A stretch of DNA of 64,000 nt from Ignelater luminosus (GCA_011009095.1 VTPC01090687.1:169011-233010), one strand, 5' to 3'; shown: positions 1-11,974, counted from the first letter of the stretch. Notes: generated from the sequence alone by a model not told the origin. Translations and numbers: made by a program.

Positions 1-987
1 TAGGATCAGGCTCACTATTTTTTGATATCTTTCAAACATGTGCAAGCCTGTGAAACATAGGCCAGAATCAAATAATGATAAAATTTTCTAAATACAACAC
101 CGGCCCTATCTACATATGGACCTCAATTCTCTGCATTAAAACCCCCACATTCTTCTGGTCTGCTGATGATGATGATGATGCCAGATAGGTATGAGTCTTG
201 CAGTGGTCATATGTTCAAGAATCAACAAAAAGAGAGAGAGAGAGAGAGAGAGAAAACAGAGTCTTAAGTACAGACCACAGATAGGCAGCAGTTGCTGTTG
301 ATGCTTATATAAATGGTGCAGTCATTAAAAAGACACTCATAGAGGTCTGCTAGTTTTAGAATATTGAACATGGAAGCTTTTGAATTAAACATTTTTTTTA
401 ATTGGTTTGTTTTAACTAATTTAATGAAGTACAGACTGTAATAATGATGATGTTTTCTCAAAAGAAGTACATAATAGGTATTCAAGATTTTTTCACGTCA
501 CACCGAAATTAATCAACGACATTTTCAAATTTGCTTTTTCAAGGCAGTAAAAATTGATCATTTTAGAAACATTATTTCCTCTTAAATTGTAAAATATGTA
601 ATTATATAGTAAGCCATTGGATTATGAGTACAAGCTTTATGAAATCTTTACATTTTAGAAATCTTAACAAATTTTCTTTGTACAAATATGGTGTGAAGTA
701 GTTTTAAGGCCATGCTAGTACTCATTATTATTAGTGAGCAAGTGATTAAAGTTAATAGCTTGTTACAAATAAACGAATTTAATTGCAGATCTGCGCAGTA
801 AACAATTTGTAATTAAAAAGTTATTGGTACCTAAAGATAGGCAACACAAACAACTTAACGTATTCTCTAGTAATCTTACATTTCACTTAAACAATTTATC
901 AATTTGTGCTGATAACATTTTAATAAAATTCTCACAGAAATTATTTTGACTGATAGAAATTTTCTTAAATTAAATTTATATTTGTAG
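1..987. other. non-coding, probably tensin intron/upstream
   Basis: No convincing exon is visible. The stretch is AT-rich and lies directly upstream of a splice acceptor at 987/988, so it is most likely a tensin intron. It contains a short GAT run near 165-181 and an AG microsatellite at 231-253. The open frames on the minus strand have no recognisable content. Confidence 0.5.
231..253. repeat. (AG)n microsatellite
   Basis: An uninterrupted run of about eleven AG dinucleotides, read directly from the sequence. Confidence 0.9.
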
Positions 988-2714
988 ACGATTGAGCTTT
1001 CCAACTACCTCTGCTCTAAAAAATACTAAGCGATGGTCTAATTCTCCTGAAAGGTAAAGCATAAATAATTCATGTTGTATGCTATAGCATGTCAGTACAC
1101 AAAATCCTACGTATATCACTGTGTGAAAACTAAAAAATGTTCCATCATCTGGGGTTTTTTTCAGCAAGTTCATTTGCCATTATAAAAGAACTTATCATGC
1201 TTTACCCTTTTTGTATGTCTTGAAAAAATTATTATGATGCAGAATCAATGGGATCAACTTTTTCACACATTACGAAAGCACCCTAATCTTTAAATGTTAT
1301 CAAATTAATAAGTTAGAAACTGCATGCAGTACTATGTAAAACAAAATGTTCTGTAACAATCCATGCACATCTATAAAATTGCGCATGAATTCTCTCCCAT
1401 TCATTTCATACCATCTTATTAAAAATTCTTTAATATGTTAATTGTTCCTTAACAGCAAGGACCGACCGACTTCACCAAGTGATTTACTTAATGGAACAGA
1501 ATACATACATACAATAGCCCAGCGCAGCATATCAGCTACTCCTCCACATTCAAACAGCTACTACAGAGAAAACTTTTCTGAGAATTATCAGCATAGTCCA
1601 AAAAGTCCTATACAGAATGGATCAGCCTCTCCTACTGTTTACTATGGTCATTCAAGAAGGAGTTCAGTACATTCTGAATCTCCTCAGGAAGTATCACCAG
1701 TACATGTGAAATTTGTTAGAGACACCTCGAAATATTGGTATAAATCAACAATATCTAGAGAAGAAGGTTTGCTTTCATGATAGTAGAGTGTATCTTGACA
1801 TATTATTAATAACTTTTTAAATTCCACAGCAATCAATATACTGCGCAATCAACCACCAGGCACATTTGTGGTTCGTGATTCTAATTCATTTCCAGGCGCT
1901 TTTGGCCTAGCGCTTAAAGTAGCCACACTCCCCTCAAATGTACAATCAAGATCAGCAAGCAGCGATGAATACGTACGTCACTTTCTAATTGAACCAACAT
2001 CACGTGGTGTTCGACTAAAAGGATGCGCCAATGAGCCTGTATTCAGTTCATTATCAGCCTTGATATATCAACATTCAGTTACACAAATGGCATTACCATG
2101 TAAATTGGTATTACCAGAAGGCGATATAAAGCTATCTGATAATTTTGGTAGCCCTGCTCAAGCATTATTATCACAAGGAGCAGCTTGTAATGTTTTATAT
2201 TTGTTTTCAATGGACATGGAGTCACTAACAGGTCCACAAGCTGTCAGAAAAGCAGTTATCGAGATTTTCTTAAAATCACCATTACCAACAGCAACTACTG
2301 TTCACTTCAAAGTGAATGGTCAAGGAATTACATTAACAGATCATAAAAGGAAGTTGTTCTTTAGGAAGCATTATCCAATTAATGCCATATCGCATTGTGG
2401 TTTGGATCCTGATGAACATAGATGGAGTGTGGCTAGCGATAATACAGGAATACCTAACAGTTCTAAGTAAGTATTTTAAATACAGTTTGATACAACAATT
2501 TTTTGTACGTTATTATATTATTGGTAAAAAAATTCATTTTGTGTTTTTAATTTGCAGCCGAATATTTGGATTTGTTGCTCGAAAACCTGCGAGCAATACA
2601 GATAACCAGTGCCATTTGTTTGCCGAATTAGAGCCAGAACAACCTGCCACTGCAATTGTAAATTTTGTAAATAAAGTGCTAAATTCCAGTGGTGCAAAGG
2701 CAAACATAGTATGA
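988..2714 (+). CDS. by: tensin, C-terminal exons (SH2 + PTB)
   Basis: This is the 3' end of a tensin gene (blistery in Drosophila), a focal-adhesion adaptor linking integrin tails to actin. Exons read as 988-1053, 1456-1766, 1830-2466 and 2558-2714, with GT-AG borders and continuous frame: AG+C gives Ser at the first junction, G+CA gives Ala at the second and AA+C gives Asn at the third. About 389 residues are visible. A Ser/Pro-rich linker leads into an SH2 domain that starts near the WYK/ISREE segment, with the phosphotyrosine-binding arginine in FVVRDS. The PTB domain follows, from [11 protein letters not shown] to the C-terminus. This order matches tensin. The phosphatase-like N-terminus must lie upstream of the window. 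The family call is secure; orthology to by is inferred. Confidence 0.93.
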
Positions 2715-3740
2715 AGAAATTGAGAGAGATGCCTCTTGCAAACTTAAAAACAGAAGAACGAAAGTTACATCTCTTTATGTAACTAAAATGAAAACAATGA
2801 TCAGTATTTGTATTAAATACACAAATTTAGTTTGCAATGAACATCATAAAAAATGATACATACAAGAATTTCAAAAAAAGAACAAGAAAGCAGTTGTTAG
2901 CTGTGTGTTATTTGTAGGCAAACAAAGAATAAAATTCAGCTTTAGCAATTTTATTTTTAATTTTACGTATATAAAAAAATTGTATGTCAAGCTAAATTAT
3001 GTTATTAACTAGTCCTCTTACTACTTAATCCTTTTCAATTTTCCCCAAATAATCTCGATCTTATGAATAATTTTAAATAATTATTGTTAATATGTATTTC
3101 TATAAAATACTTTGTAAATGTTGTGTAACACTCAGAGTGCCTATGTGTATATTGTATCTTCAGAAAGAAATAGCTTAAACCTATATTAGTTTTTATCTTT
3201 ATTATTATTGTAACAATGTTTTTTTTTTATTTTTATCCATAAAACGAAAACCAATCTAACAGACTTTTTTATAAGTACTATATAGTATAAATTGCTTTTA
3301 AATATTGTTTTTGTGGTTATATTATTTTTGTAAGTTTTGTTTGTACACAGTTGGAACAATTATACGTTCAAAAATAATCAAAGATCATTATTTTATAATC
3401 AGGGTAAAAACAACAGGAACAAGATTTCCACAGGAAAATGGTAGTAGAAAAACTAATCAATGTTTGTAAATAAGATTTGATTTTAGGAAAGCGAATGTTG
3501 AGATATTAGGTATGTAACGGGAAAAAATGTCATAGGGAATCTTTGAAGAAAAAAAATACAATCTTTTAAATATCATAGTACAAATAGAATTTACTGTTGT
3601 TATGAATGATGAATATCAAAATATCTAATCAAACTGTTGGAGAAAATAGCCACTACACAGCCATACATTATGCATTATGTTAGAGAATAACAGTAATGTA
3701 TCTAAAGATAAAAAATAAAATATACTAATTATTAATGTCT
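2715..3740 (+). other. tensin 3' UTR and downstream
   Basis: AT-rich sequence after the tensin stop codon with candidate AATAAA polyadenylation signals at 2928-2933 and 3714-3719. No ORF is worth calling. Which signal is used cannot be told from sequence. Confidence 0.5.
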
Positions 3741-4370
3741 ATTTTTATTATTACTGTTTTATATAATATATTTCTGCAAACAAGGTGATATGTAATCTTT
3801 ATTTTACTACTACTTCTGTACATCAGTTGTGTCTACCTTTCTACATATGAAATGATTCTTATTAGCTTGAAGTGGGTGTGTTGAACAAAAAATCCAAAAA
3901 TTTTCCAATTTGGAATTTTGCAACACTGAGAATTTTCTAAATTTTAAGATATTTGAATTTACTGCTAATATAAACTAACTCCTACTGTTAGTGAGAATGA
4001 AAACTAAAAAGAAATTTCGGTCAATCGTAGAATCACTTACAGACAAAATTTATTTATAGCAAATCAAGTTGTCGTCGTCACAGAATTTTTAGAAAAATAG
4101 GATCTGATTTGTTCATTCATATTATATATAAACAAGAAGACATGAATCATCTGTTTTATTCTAGTTATTTACAGACTAACATGTAAGATAAGCTTGTTAC
4201 AAATTCTACAACAGGGAGTTCTTTGCTCTGATGAAAAAATACGACAAACCTAATGGTTAGGCATGCTAGATGACTTAATAGCATACAATACCCGTAAACA
4301 TCATTCAATAGACATGATATGTCTCACAATGTCACTTCTCATACCCACCTTACTTACTTACAGTGTTTGT
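3741..4370. other. intergenic, nothing recognised
   Basis: AT-rich DNA between tensin and a terminal-inverted-repeat structure. I see no gene or clear repeat. Confidence 0.4.
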
Positions 4371-5459
4371 CACATTGCAGACTTTTTGATCGGCCGATAG
4401 TTTGATCGTTACGTGATTCTAAAAACAAAGTTTAGCTGTAAACAGAACACGCTTTGCCACTAGAAAATGGCAAAAAACAATTGCCAAACAAGAAATGACG
4501 ACGATAATATTCATTACATCGCATCGGCACAGTATAATGCTGTTTCACAGAGGCAGTAGGTTCACTCCCAGCAAATATTTGTACCTAAGTAGGGCAGCGC
4601 GTGGTAAGTTGCGCGGTAGCAACATGCAGTGGCAATGCATTTAGATTCGAGTATCATCACTCATCAGTGTGCTCATCAGTTAGGTTCGCGTTGCTTTGCG
4701 TGTCGACGCATCAAACTCCTGGCAAGCTGCGCAAAAGCGTTCATGTAGAACAAATTACAAAGCCGCTGACAGAGAGTAAGCCTACTCCTATATAAAACAG
4801 CATTATACTGTGGCTTCGGCAAGTAATCGGAACGCAGTTGGTTTTTGTGCAACCACCCCTGAAATTTTAATACAATTCCATCAGGGTCCGATACCAATTT
4901 CGCACAGACAAAACAATTTACTTGGAAGACGTGATTTGTAGTGCTGGACAGGCGGCAGCCCAGTTTCGACGGAGAACCGCAGGACTATGGTTTCAAGAAA
5001 GTCACGTCATGTTATACTTTGTGCTATAGTAAGAAGAAGAAGAATAATGAGAAAGCAACAACAAGAATTTTGGATACATCCTCTATAGTACAGTAACAGA
5101 TAATATTTGGAAAATTCTACACACTAGATCCGAAATTATTGAAGTACCCCGAAAAACTTTTTAATTACTCTCGAATGACCCCTTCAACTTTTGACAGAAT
5201 ACCAGCTGCGCCTACGCGGTGCGGTAGTAATATCAGCGGCCGGCTGTTTAGTCGGATAGTGTGCACATTCCCATAGCAAGCCATACTGATTATACGATCA
5301 ACCAATAGTTGGCCAACTTTTTAACCAAAAGGGAATCGCCCAGCCTTTTTGATAGTTTAGTCGGACAACTTTTAATTGGTAGGTGTACGGACTCCCATAT
5401 AACCCCATAGGAAATTCAATCCAACTAAACTATCGGCCGATCAAAAAGTCTGCAGTGTG
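4371..5459. mobile_element. putative non-autonomous DNA transposon, 33-bp inverted ends
   Basis: The 33 bp at 4371-4403 (core TTTTTGATCGGCCGATAGTT) is repeated inverted at 5427-5459 with one mismatch. A second inverted pair lies inside (GCACAGTATAATGCTGTTT near 4529 and its complement near 4794-4812). The subterminal region 5225-5460 carries several copies of a GTTTAGTCGGA-like motif. No transposase remains, and I could not assign a superfamily or find clear target duplications. Confidence 0.55.
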
Positions 5460-6342
5460 CAGGGGGCCTTAAAGATATCCGTCCCCCAAATGGTCTAAGG
5501 AAAATGGCATGTGTAAAAGTTGGTTATCCTGTAATTTACTTGCTAGAAGATTGCAACGTTCATCCTATGCAAGGAGAGAAAATTGAAAACAAAACACCTA
5601 ACCTCACCCACTTCACAAGCGCTCACACGAGCGCACACGAGGAATTAACCCGTGAATAAGCAAATCGGTATCGCCATTCACGTGATTAATTTTTCAGATC
5701 GTCAACATAACAATTAGACAATACCCTACAAATCACTAGATAAACTATCCCTATGGGTAGAACATGTCATCTTGTCGTTTGGCGGAGAACGCTATTAAGA
5801 CCAAAGCCAATTGATTGTGATACAAAGTACCGACACCAAAGAAAAGACGATAGTAAATTGAGCTGAATAACTATTCTTTCTCCGCTGGAGGCGTTATTGT
5901 TCCACGTCAAATTGGACAAGTTTAAACGTCAGTTTATAAGTTTGAGGTATTAAAATTTAAATTTTAGAAAAACATAATAATCATTGCCTTATTGTTCATA
6001 TTATTCTTTGCAAAACAACTGTATTTCCTATTTCCTGGGAGTCATTACTTTCACAATTATTATTTATAAATTGCTGTAAAATCGATTTTTTTAGTAGTCA
6101 CGCAACCGTTTTTAATAAACCGAGTTAATTCAACTAACTGTATCATGTAATTTGTATGATCAGATCAGAAATTTAAGTTAAGCGTCCAAAAACGCGTTTA
6201 ATGCGCAACAAGGCAGTAGCTATTACTGTTTTCTAAAGTTTAAATTCTAATAAACTCCATCTTATGAACTGACATTTAAACTGGTCAAATTTGAAGTGAA
6301 ACTCTAGCGGAGTAAGAAAAGAAAATAATAAATAAATAGAAA
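5460..6342. other. intergenic, nothing recognised
   Basis: No gene, RNA or repeat structure that I can support. A few GC-richer patches have no coding potential. Confidence 0.4.
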
Positions 6343-6344
6343 TA

Positions 6345-7661
6345 CGAGGTGTGTGAGAAAAGTAATGAGACTGGCAACACTGCGGGAGATCTGGCAACGT
6401 TGTGTCTACCGGCCTGTGCTAAACCGGTTTGTTTATCGCTTCCACTTCCTCAGTCCGAGTTACAACTCCGTACAGCTAACACATTATTTTTGACAGCGCC
6501 ATCAGTGAAGTTGTGTTTTTGTTGTGTGTTACAGAAATGGAGCATCGGAATTTAGAGCAACGTTGTGCAATAAAGTTTTGTGTTAAACTTGGTGAATCCA
6601 CGAGTGTGACTTTTGAAAAGTTGAAACAGGACTATGGGGAACAGTGCTTATCAAGAGCACAAGTTTTCCGCTGGCACAAATCATTTTTGGACGGCCGAGA
6701 ACACGTTGAAGATGAACCTCGCTCAGGGAGACCTTCAACTTCAGAAACTGACGAAAACGTTGAACGTGTGAGGGCTCTTGTGAGATCAGACCGTCGTTTA
6801 ACAATAAGGATGATGAATGAACAGTTAAATTTAAACACTTTCACCGTGCATTAAATTTTGACAGACAATTTGAACATGCGAAAGATTTGTGCCAAAATGG
6901 TGCCGAAAAACCTCACAACTGAACAGAAGAACATTCGAAAAAACGTGTGCGTTGATCTTCTTGAGTGGATTGCCAATGACCAAGAATTCTTCAATTGTGT
7001 GATCACAGGTGATGAATCCTGGATATTTGAGTACGATCCTGAAACAAAGCGGCAAAGCGAAGAATGGCACACTCCGTCATCTCCTCGGCCGAAGAAATGT
7101 CGAATGAGCAAATCAAAGATCAAGACCATGCTGATTTGTTTTTTTTGACAGTAAGGGTATTGTGCACAAAGAATTTGTTCCACCAGGACAAACTGTCAAC
7201 AAAGTGTTTTATAAAAGTGTCCTTGAAAAGCTCAGGAAAAGAGTGATTCGTGTGAGACCAGACATTGCAGACAAGTGGATGCTTCATCATGACAATGCTC
7301 CGTGTCACACAGCAATTTCCATCAGTGAATCTTTGACCTCAAAACGCATTACTGTTGTTTCTCATCCCCCCTATTCACCTGATTTGAGTCCTTGTGACTT
7401 TTTCCTTTTCCCGAAATTGAAACATGTCCTAAAAGGACGTCATTTTGGAACTCTGGAGAACATTCAAAAGACTGTGACCGATTAGTTAAAAGCCATACCA
7501 GTTGAAGACTTCAAGCGCTGCTACCAAGAGTGGGAACAACGACTCCGCCGGTGTATAGCTGCCCAAGGGAACTACTTTGAAGGGGATAACATTGTTGTTT
7601 GAAAAAAATAAAAACTTGGGTTAGTATGAAATCAGTCTTATTACTTTTCTCACATACCTCG
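6345..7661 (+). mobile_element. mariner transposon, 1317 bp, with TA target duplication
   Basis: Imperfect terminal inverted repeats of about 28 bp begin CGAGGTGTGTGAGAAAAGTA at 6345. The complementary end CATACCTCG finishes at 7661. TA dinucleotides flank both ends (6343-6344 and 7662-7663), as expected for Tc1/mariner integration. The size is typical of full-length mariner. It lies between tensin and sulfakinin and encodes the damaged transposase at 6537-7602. Confidence 0.93.
6537..7602 (+). pseudogene. mariner transposase, inactivated (DD34D)
   Basis: The reading frame covers a whole mariner transposase: HTH-like N-terminus (FRWHKSFLDGRE), the GDESW motif with the first catalytic Asp, HHDNAPCHT with the second, and YSPDLSPCDFF with the third. 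Thirty-four residues separate the second and third Asp, the mariner DD34D signature. Three lesions break it. There is an in-frame TAA at 6852-6854 where mariners usually have Gln, an extra T in a T-run near 7140-7147 that shifts frame just before the DSKG segment, and a TAG at 7483-7485. All three catalytic Asp codons survive. The copy cannot make an active enzyme by itself. Confidence 0.92.
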
Positions 7662-7663
7662 TA

Positions 7664-8022
7664 GAACCCAAAAGGGGTTAAAATAATATTTTTGCTTTGT
7701 CTTATTCTGATATTTTGACATCTCTTGCTAAATAAAGAAATGAACAACTTTTAAAAACAGCCTCTATCTGTTTAGCCTGAATTTCTTTTTTTGAACCTTT
7801 CGCTTTTATTTCTTTAGTAAATCTGCATTTTCTGTTCAAAACCGAAACATTCTCATATTTCTATGTGATAAAATGCAGTAGATTTTATAGATTCAAGAAA
7901 AACACAGTTGATTTATTACTATTTACTATTTATTCACATTATCATAAACTACACCATGATTGATGGAAGATGTTGCTCTCTAAAATTACAAATCTAATGA
8001 ACATTAAGTGCATTTGAAATTT
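7664..8022. other. intergenic and sulfakinin 3' UTR
   Basis: The part next to 8022 should be the 3' UTR of the minus-strand sulfakinin gene. Minus-strand AATAAA signals (plus TTTATT) lie at 7929-7934 and 7912-7917. Nothing else is recognised. Confidence 0.5.
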
Positions 8023-10532
8023 TTATTTTTTCTCTCCACCACTACGACCAAATCGCAAATGACCATAATCATCAAAATCTTCACCTCTCTTTCCAAACCG
8101 CAAATGTCCATAATCGTCAGCTACTTGGCGTTTTGATAAATCGAATAAGTCATCGTCATCTAAAAAGTAAGTATAAAAAGAAGTAATTTTGCCAACGGTA
8201 GTATATAAGACTATTTAGAAGAAATTGATATTTTAAACAAATACCCCCATTCTTAAGTATCATAAAAATTATAAGACACATTGATATTTTAATAAATTTC
8301 AATTGATTCTCGGACTCTATCCGATTATGAGACTTCGCTAAATTTGCCATCCACATTAAAAAATTCCAAATTTATTTCAACTAATTTTCCATTACTTTTG
8401 CTTAGTTGTTAAGACTCGCCAAAACCAATCAATTGCAAATGTTATGTTTTTGTTTTAAGGATGACCGAGAACTTCAAAATTGCCCAACAATTATTTGAGC
8501 AGGGTAGAAAGGAGCCAAATGATTTATTTCAGAAGTTCGCAATATACAGGATGTCCCAAGTTATATATCTGCCTCTATAATCAGTCTCATTTTGAAAGAT
8601 AGAGATATGGGATTTATAAAATGTATATGAACGACTGGGATGTACAATTCTGCGAAATCAAAACATTTTTATGATTACGTATGTAGCGCTTACACAAATC
8701 ATTTAATCTTTGCACAATAAAATCGTATTTTTCCTTTTATCAATCGATTAAGAAAAAAATTTTGTATATGGTGTCATATTTCATAGTCTGATAAATTATA
8801 TAACTAAGTTTAATAATTAAATTTAATATTAGGAAATTCTACCTCAAGTGGATTTTTATAATCGGTGATTGACAGAAGTCGTTAGAATCCTGAATGTAAA
8901 AATATTTTTTCACAAACCCTTACAGCCCATTCATCTTTACCTGTCACAGCATAGGTAATCCGCCTATTGTTAAACTTCAGGTATTTTAAGAAAATAACAC
9001 TACAAACATGGCTGCTATCAATTACCCAGGCTTATAAAGATCCATTTGAGGTAATGTGTCCTAATATTAAATTTAATTATTAAACTTAATTATAGGATTT
9101 ATCAAACTATGAAATATGATACCATATGCAGAATTGTTTTCTGAATTGATTGATTAAAAAGGAATTACCACTTATTATTGTGCAAAAATTGAAAGCGATT
9201 TGGGCAGGCGCCACATAAGTAACTATAGAAATTTGCTGACATCGTAAAATTGCTGACATCGTAAAATTGTACCTCCCGGTCGTTCATATACATTCTATAC
9301 ATTTCATATATCTATCTTCCAAAATAAGACTGATTATAGGGGTGGTTATATAACTTGGGACGCCCTGTATAGGTATGCCTAAATATGACGGTTTTTACTG
9401 GGATATCATACAGATTTCAATAGTAAATTTTTAATGCCGAATTGTTTGCTTCCCTAATTATTTTAGAGCAAAAGTGTACGTAGGTTTTTGTAAATGATGT
9501 ATATGTCGTTGCTTTTTATTTCCCATTTTATAAAACTGGAAAGATTAATAATAATAAACTTCCTTATCTTGACTCAAAATATGTATGTTGTACGGTCCTT
9601 TTGTCTTATCTTCTGGGATAAAATGTTTAATAATAATAATAGCATTTAATATAATTATACTACTAATTATTATACAGGGTGTTATTTAATGTTATGAACT
9701 TATTTTAATGGGTGATTCTTGGGCCAATTCTAAGTCGAAAAGTTCATATAGATGTATGTCCTAAAATGCTTGGTTTTCGATATACCGGGTGTTGAAGTTT
9801 TTATTTTTTTTCGGTTTTTACCAAAAATTTCGAAAAACCGTTTCAGATATTACACTAAATTTTAGTACAGATTTTTATGGTATAATAACACACTTTTTGG
9901 CCTAAAACAGATACAATTTCAACGAAAAAATTGTTACGCCACTGATTTTTTAAAAGTATTGTTTTATTATTAATTACCATTCAATTATAAATTTTTCATA
10001 TTGTCTTAATTCTTTATAAAATATCAAAGAAGTGGGGTGATTTAAGTGATCTTGAAACCTAGCAAAATAAAGATAAATTTTATTTTTAGATTTTAGTATC
10101 AAGTAAAATTTCTTAAAGTGTAGCTAATGTTTTATGATATTTAAAAATGGAGAATTTTTTCTAAAAATAGGCTAAAATATTAATTTGTTCTATTATAGAC
10201 AGTTGAAAATAAAATGAAAAATGCGGTTATAATTTTTAAGATACTTAAAAATGGGGTATTTTATTTAAAATATCAGTTTATCCTATAGCCTTATAATACT
10301 ATTATCAATGGGATTACTTACCAAGAAAATCTGAAAGACTTTCTGTACGAATTTTACTGTAATGAACAGGTAATCTGGCAGCAACACGTGGTACTGGTCT
10401 GTGTGGCCTATGATTGTTTTCCATGTTGACCGTAGCTGCTGAGACACCCTGTATGTGCTGTTTCTGATGAAGTAGCAAAATAAAAGCGCTTAGGATTATT
10501 AAGATTCCAGTTAATATTCTAATAGAAGACAT
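8023..10532 (-). CDS. Dsk: sulfakinin (CCK/gastrin-like) neuropeptide precursor
   Basis: Secreted precursor of sulfakinins, the insect cholecystokinin relatives that act through GPCRs in satiety and gut control. Coding exons are 10532-10322 and 8159-8023. The junction CTT G|AT keeps frame, and an acceptor sits just before the ATG (10533/10534), so there is also a 5' UTR exon (about 10917-10847). The product is about 116 residues. A hydrophobic signal peptide (residues 5-22) is followed by a spacer, an acidic stretch ending LSKR, peptide 1 ([15 protein letters not shown]-terminal Gln likely cyclised) and peptide 2 ([14 protein letters not shown]). Gly supplies the C-terminal amide in both. Acidic residues precede Tyr, as needed for sulfation. 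Both peptides have Leu rather than Met in the HxRF core. An 821-bp MITE sits in the intron. The family is certain; maturation is inferred from family knowledge. Confidence 0.96.
8547..9367. mobile_element. foldback MITE, 821 bp, CAGGRYGTCCC ends
   Basis: Very long terminal inverted repeats: the first ~300 bp from 8547 is matched, inverted, by the last ~300 bp to 9367, with scattered mismatches. Tips read CAGGATGTCCCAAGTTATAT and, inverted, CAGGGCGTCCCAAGTTATAT. TA dinucleotides flank both ends (8545-8546 and 9368-9369). There is no ORF. It lies in the sulfakinin intron. The TA duplication and CAGGGTG-like tip link it to the Tc1/mariner-like elements elsewhere in the window. Confidence 0.88.
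9368..10321. other. remainder of sulfakinin intron
   Basis: AT-rich. It holds an isolated TACAGGGTG-type tip near 9675 with no matching partner, and nothing coding. Confidence 0.5.
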
Positions 10533-10846
10533 CCTGAAAATGTTATTACATTAATCAACTTTTAAATAGTCCTTCAGTAACACAGATTTTGGTTAGTTTG
10601 CTGCAAAAATTAAAGAAAGTACTAATAATAAGAAGTAAAAACTATAAGAACTTAATAATAAAATATTTATAGTTATCTTTGGAAACAAATGAATTCAGTT
10701 TATTAAAAACAAGTAAAAAGAGGATTGTTGCAGTCTCATGACTTATTAATTACTGCTGTAGCAGGAATTGTTAATTATTTCTATGGGGTAAGTATGTGTA
10801 TAAAATTTTATAAGAAATTTATTAATTTTGATTTAATCATTCTTAC

Positions 10847-10971
10847 CTTTTTTTTAATGTAAATACAGATAAGTTTAAAAAACTAATACTTGTTTGTAAA
10901 ACGCTCCTAAAGCAACTGATGTATTTCCTCAAAACTTCCCTCATTTTATATACCACAATAAAGTGACGTAA
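10847..10971 (-). promoter_or_regulatory. Dsk: sulfakinin promoter and non-coding first exon
   Basis: On the minus strand there is a CRE-like TTACGTCAC (10971-10963), a TATA box TATATAAAA (10952-10944) and an arthropod initiator TCAGT with +1 A at about 10917. The TATAAAA core lies about 33 bp upstream of that A. The transcript would then run to a GTAAGA donor at 10846-10841, giving a 5' UTR exon of about 71 nt, and splice to 10533, one base before the ATG. The CRE-TATA-Inr order is common in neuroendocrine genes. The start site is predicted, not observed. Confidence 0.65.
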
Positions 10972-11446
10972 TATATTATCAAAACATTTTAAAATTCAAG
11001 TCCTGTTTAGCTGTCGATAAGTAATTGAAGAAAATATGGTAAGGGGAGAAAAGAATAATGACATAAATTCATATAAAGATAAAATTACATTACAGTTTAA
11101 AAGTGTTTGCTTTTTAACATTTTGCTCATGCTTTTCTATAGCATGCATTTTTTTGTATTGAATGATTGACTGTAATATAATAATCGATGAGGCATATTAG
11201 ATGAGTTATAAAGAGGAAAATCAATTTAATTTTAATAAATTCCAATACAGCACACCTTATTTTAAAAATCTTCCCACATAATATAGTACATAATAAGCAC
11301 TTCTCATTAGTAAGAAGCCATAAAATATCCTTTATACTTTAATTTAATTAGACCTTAAACTGAAGAAATATAAAAGGAAATTCTAAATATTTATTTCATT
11401 TTCATTTGTTTTCATTTAAACACAGTTTCATTTACAATAAACAAAA
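10972..11446. other. intergenic between divergent genes
   Basis: AT-rich spacer between the minus-strand sulfakinin promoter and the plus-strand ORF at 11447. I recognise no core-promoter motif for the plus strand. Confidence 0.4.
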
Positions 11447-11887
11447 ATGGTTTCTGAAACCTGGTTAAAATATAAACTTGAAAAGTGGTTCACATATCAA
11501 TGTAATTATTATTCTTATAGCCGTTTAAAATCAGCTAAATTGTCACAAATCTGTAAATCATTTAGTTTAACACGTAATAAAGATAGTTCTGATATTACTA
11601 ATAATTCACCACTTTTAATAAACCATTCAAGTGGTGATAATAATATAAAAATCACAAAATCAAGAACTTTTACATCTAAAGATTTTGAGGAAACTTTCTC
11701 TTGTAATACCCATAAAACAAATGAAAATCACCCAGATCATGGAAATGAGAGACGATGGAAAAGTTTAAGATTAAGCTTTAATAAGAAAAATGAAAAACAT
11801 CAAGAAGATCATAGTAAACCTGTCCTACCAAAAGTGTTAAAGACTTATGATAAAGGGTTGGATAGAAGACAATCTTTTTGGATTTAA
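11447..11887 (+). CDS. hypothetical protein, 146 residues, single exon
   Basis: An uninterrupted ATG-to-TAA frame of 146 codons. The product is basic and Ser/Asn/Lys-rich, with no signal peptide or membrane segment. Short charged clusters (RRWKSLRLSFNKK, DRRQSF) could be phosphorylation sites. I do not recognise it. It ends 72 bp before the acceptor of the next plus-strand gene (11959/11960), so it may be an independent intronless gene, an upstream cistron of that transcript, or a fast-evolving ORF of unknown standing. Its length in AT-rich DNA favours real coding. Confidence 0.55.
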   Translation: MVSETWLKYKLEKWFTYQCNYYSYSRLKSAKLSQICKSFSLTRNKDSSDITNNSPLLINHSSGDNNIKITKSRTFTSKDFEETFSCNTHKTNENHPDHGNERRWKSLRLSFNKKNEKHQEDHSKPVLPKVLKTYDKGLDRRQSFWI

Positions 11888-11974
11888 AACTTTATTTTAT
11901 ATCTAATTTTATAATTGTTATTTTTATTTATTTTATTGTTTTGCCATTTATTTTAACAGACTGATATTAATAAG

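Noticed and set aside
100-188. Possible tensin exon ending at GATAG|GTATGAG
   Set aside because: No acceptor gives an open frame that resembles tensin, although the donor-like site is reasonable.
9675-9800. CAGGGTG-type element tip in the sulfakinin intron
   Set aside because: No inverted partner or second TA could be found, so element borders are unsupported.
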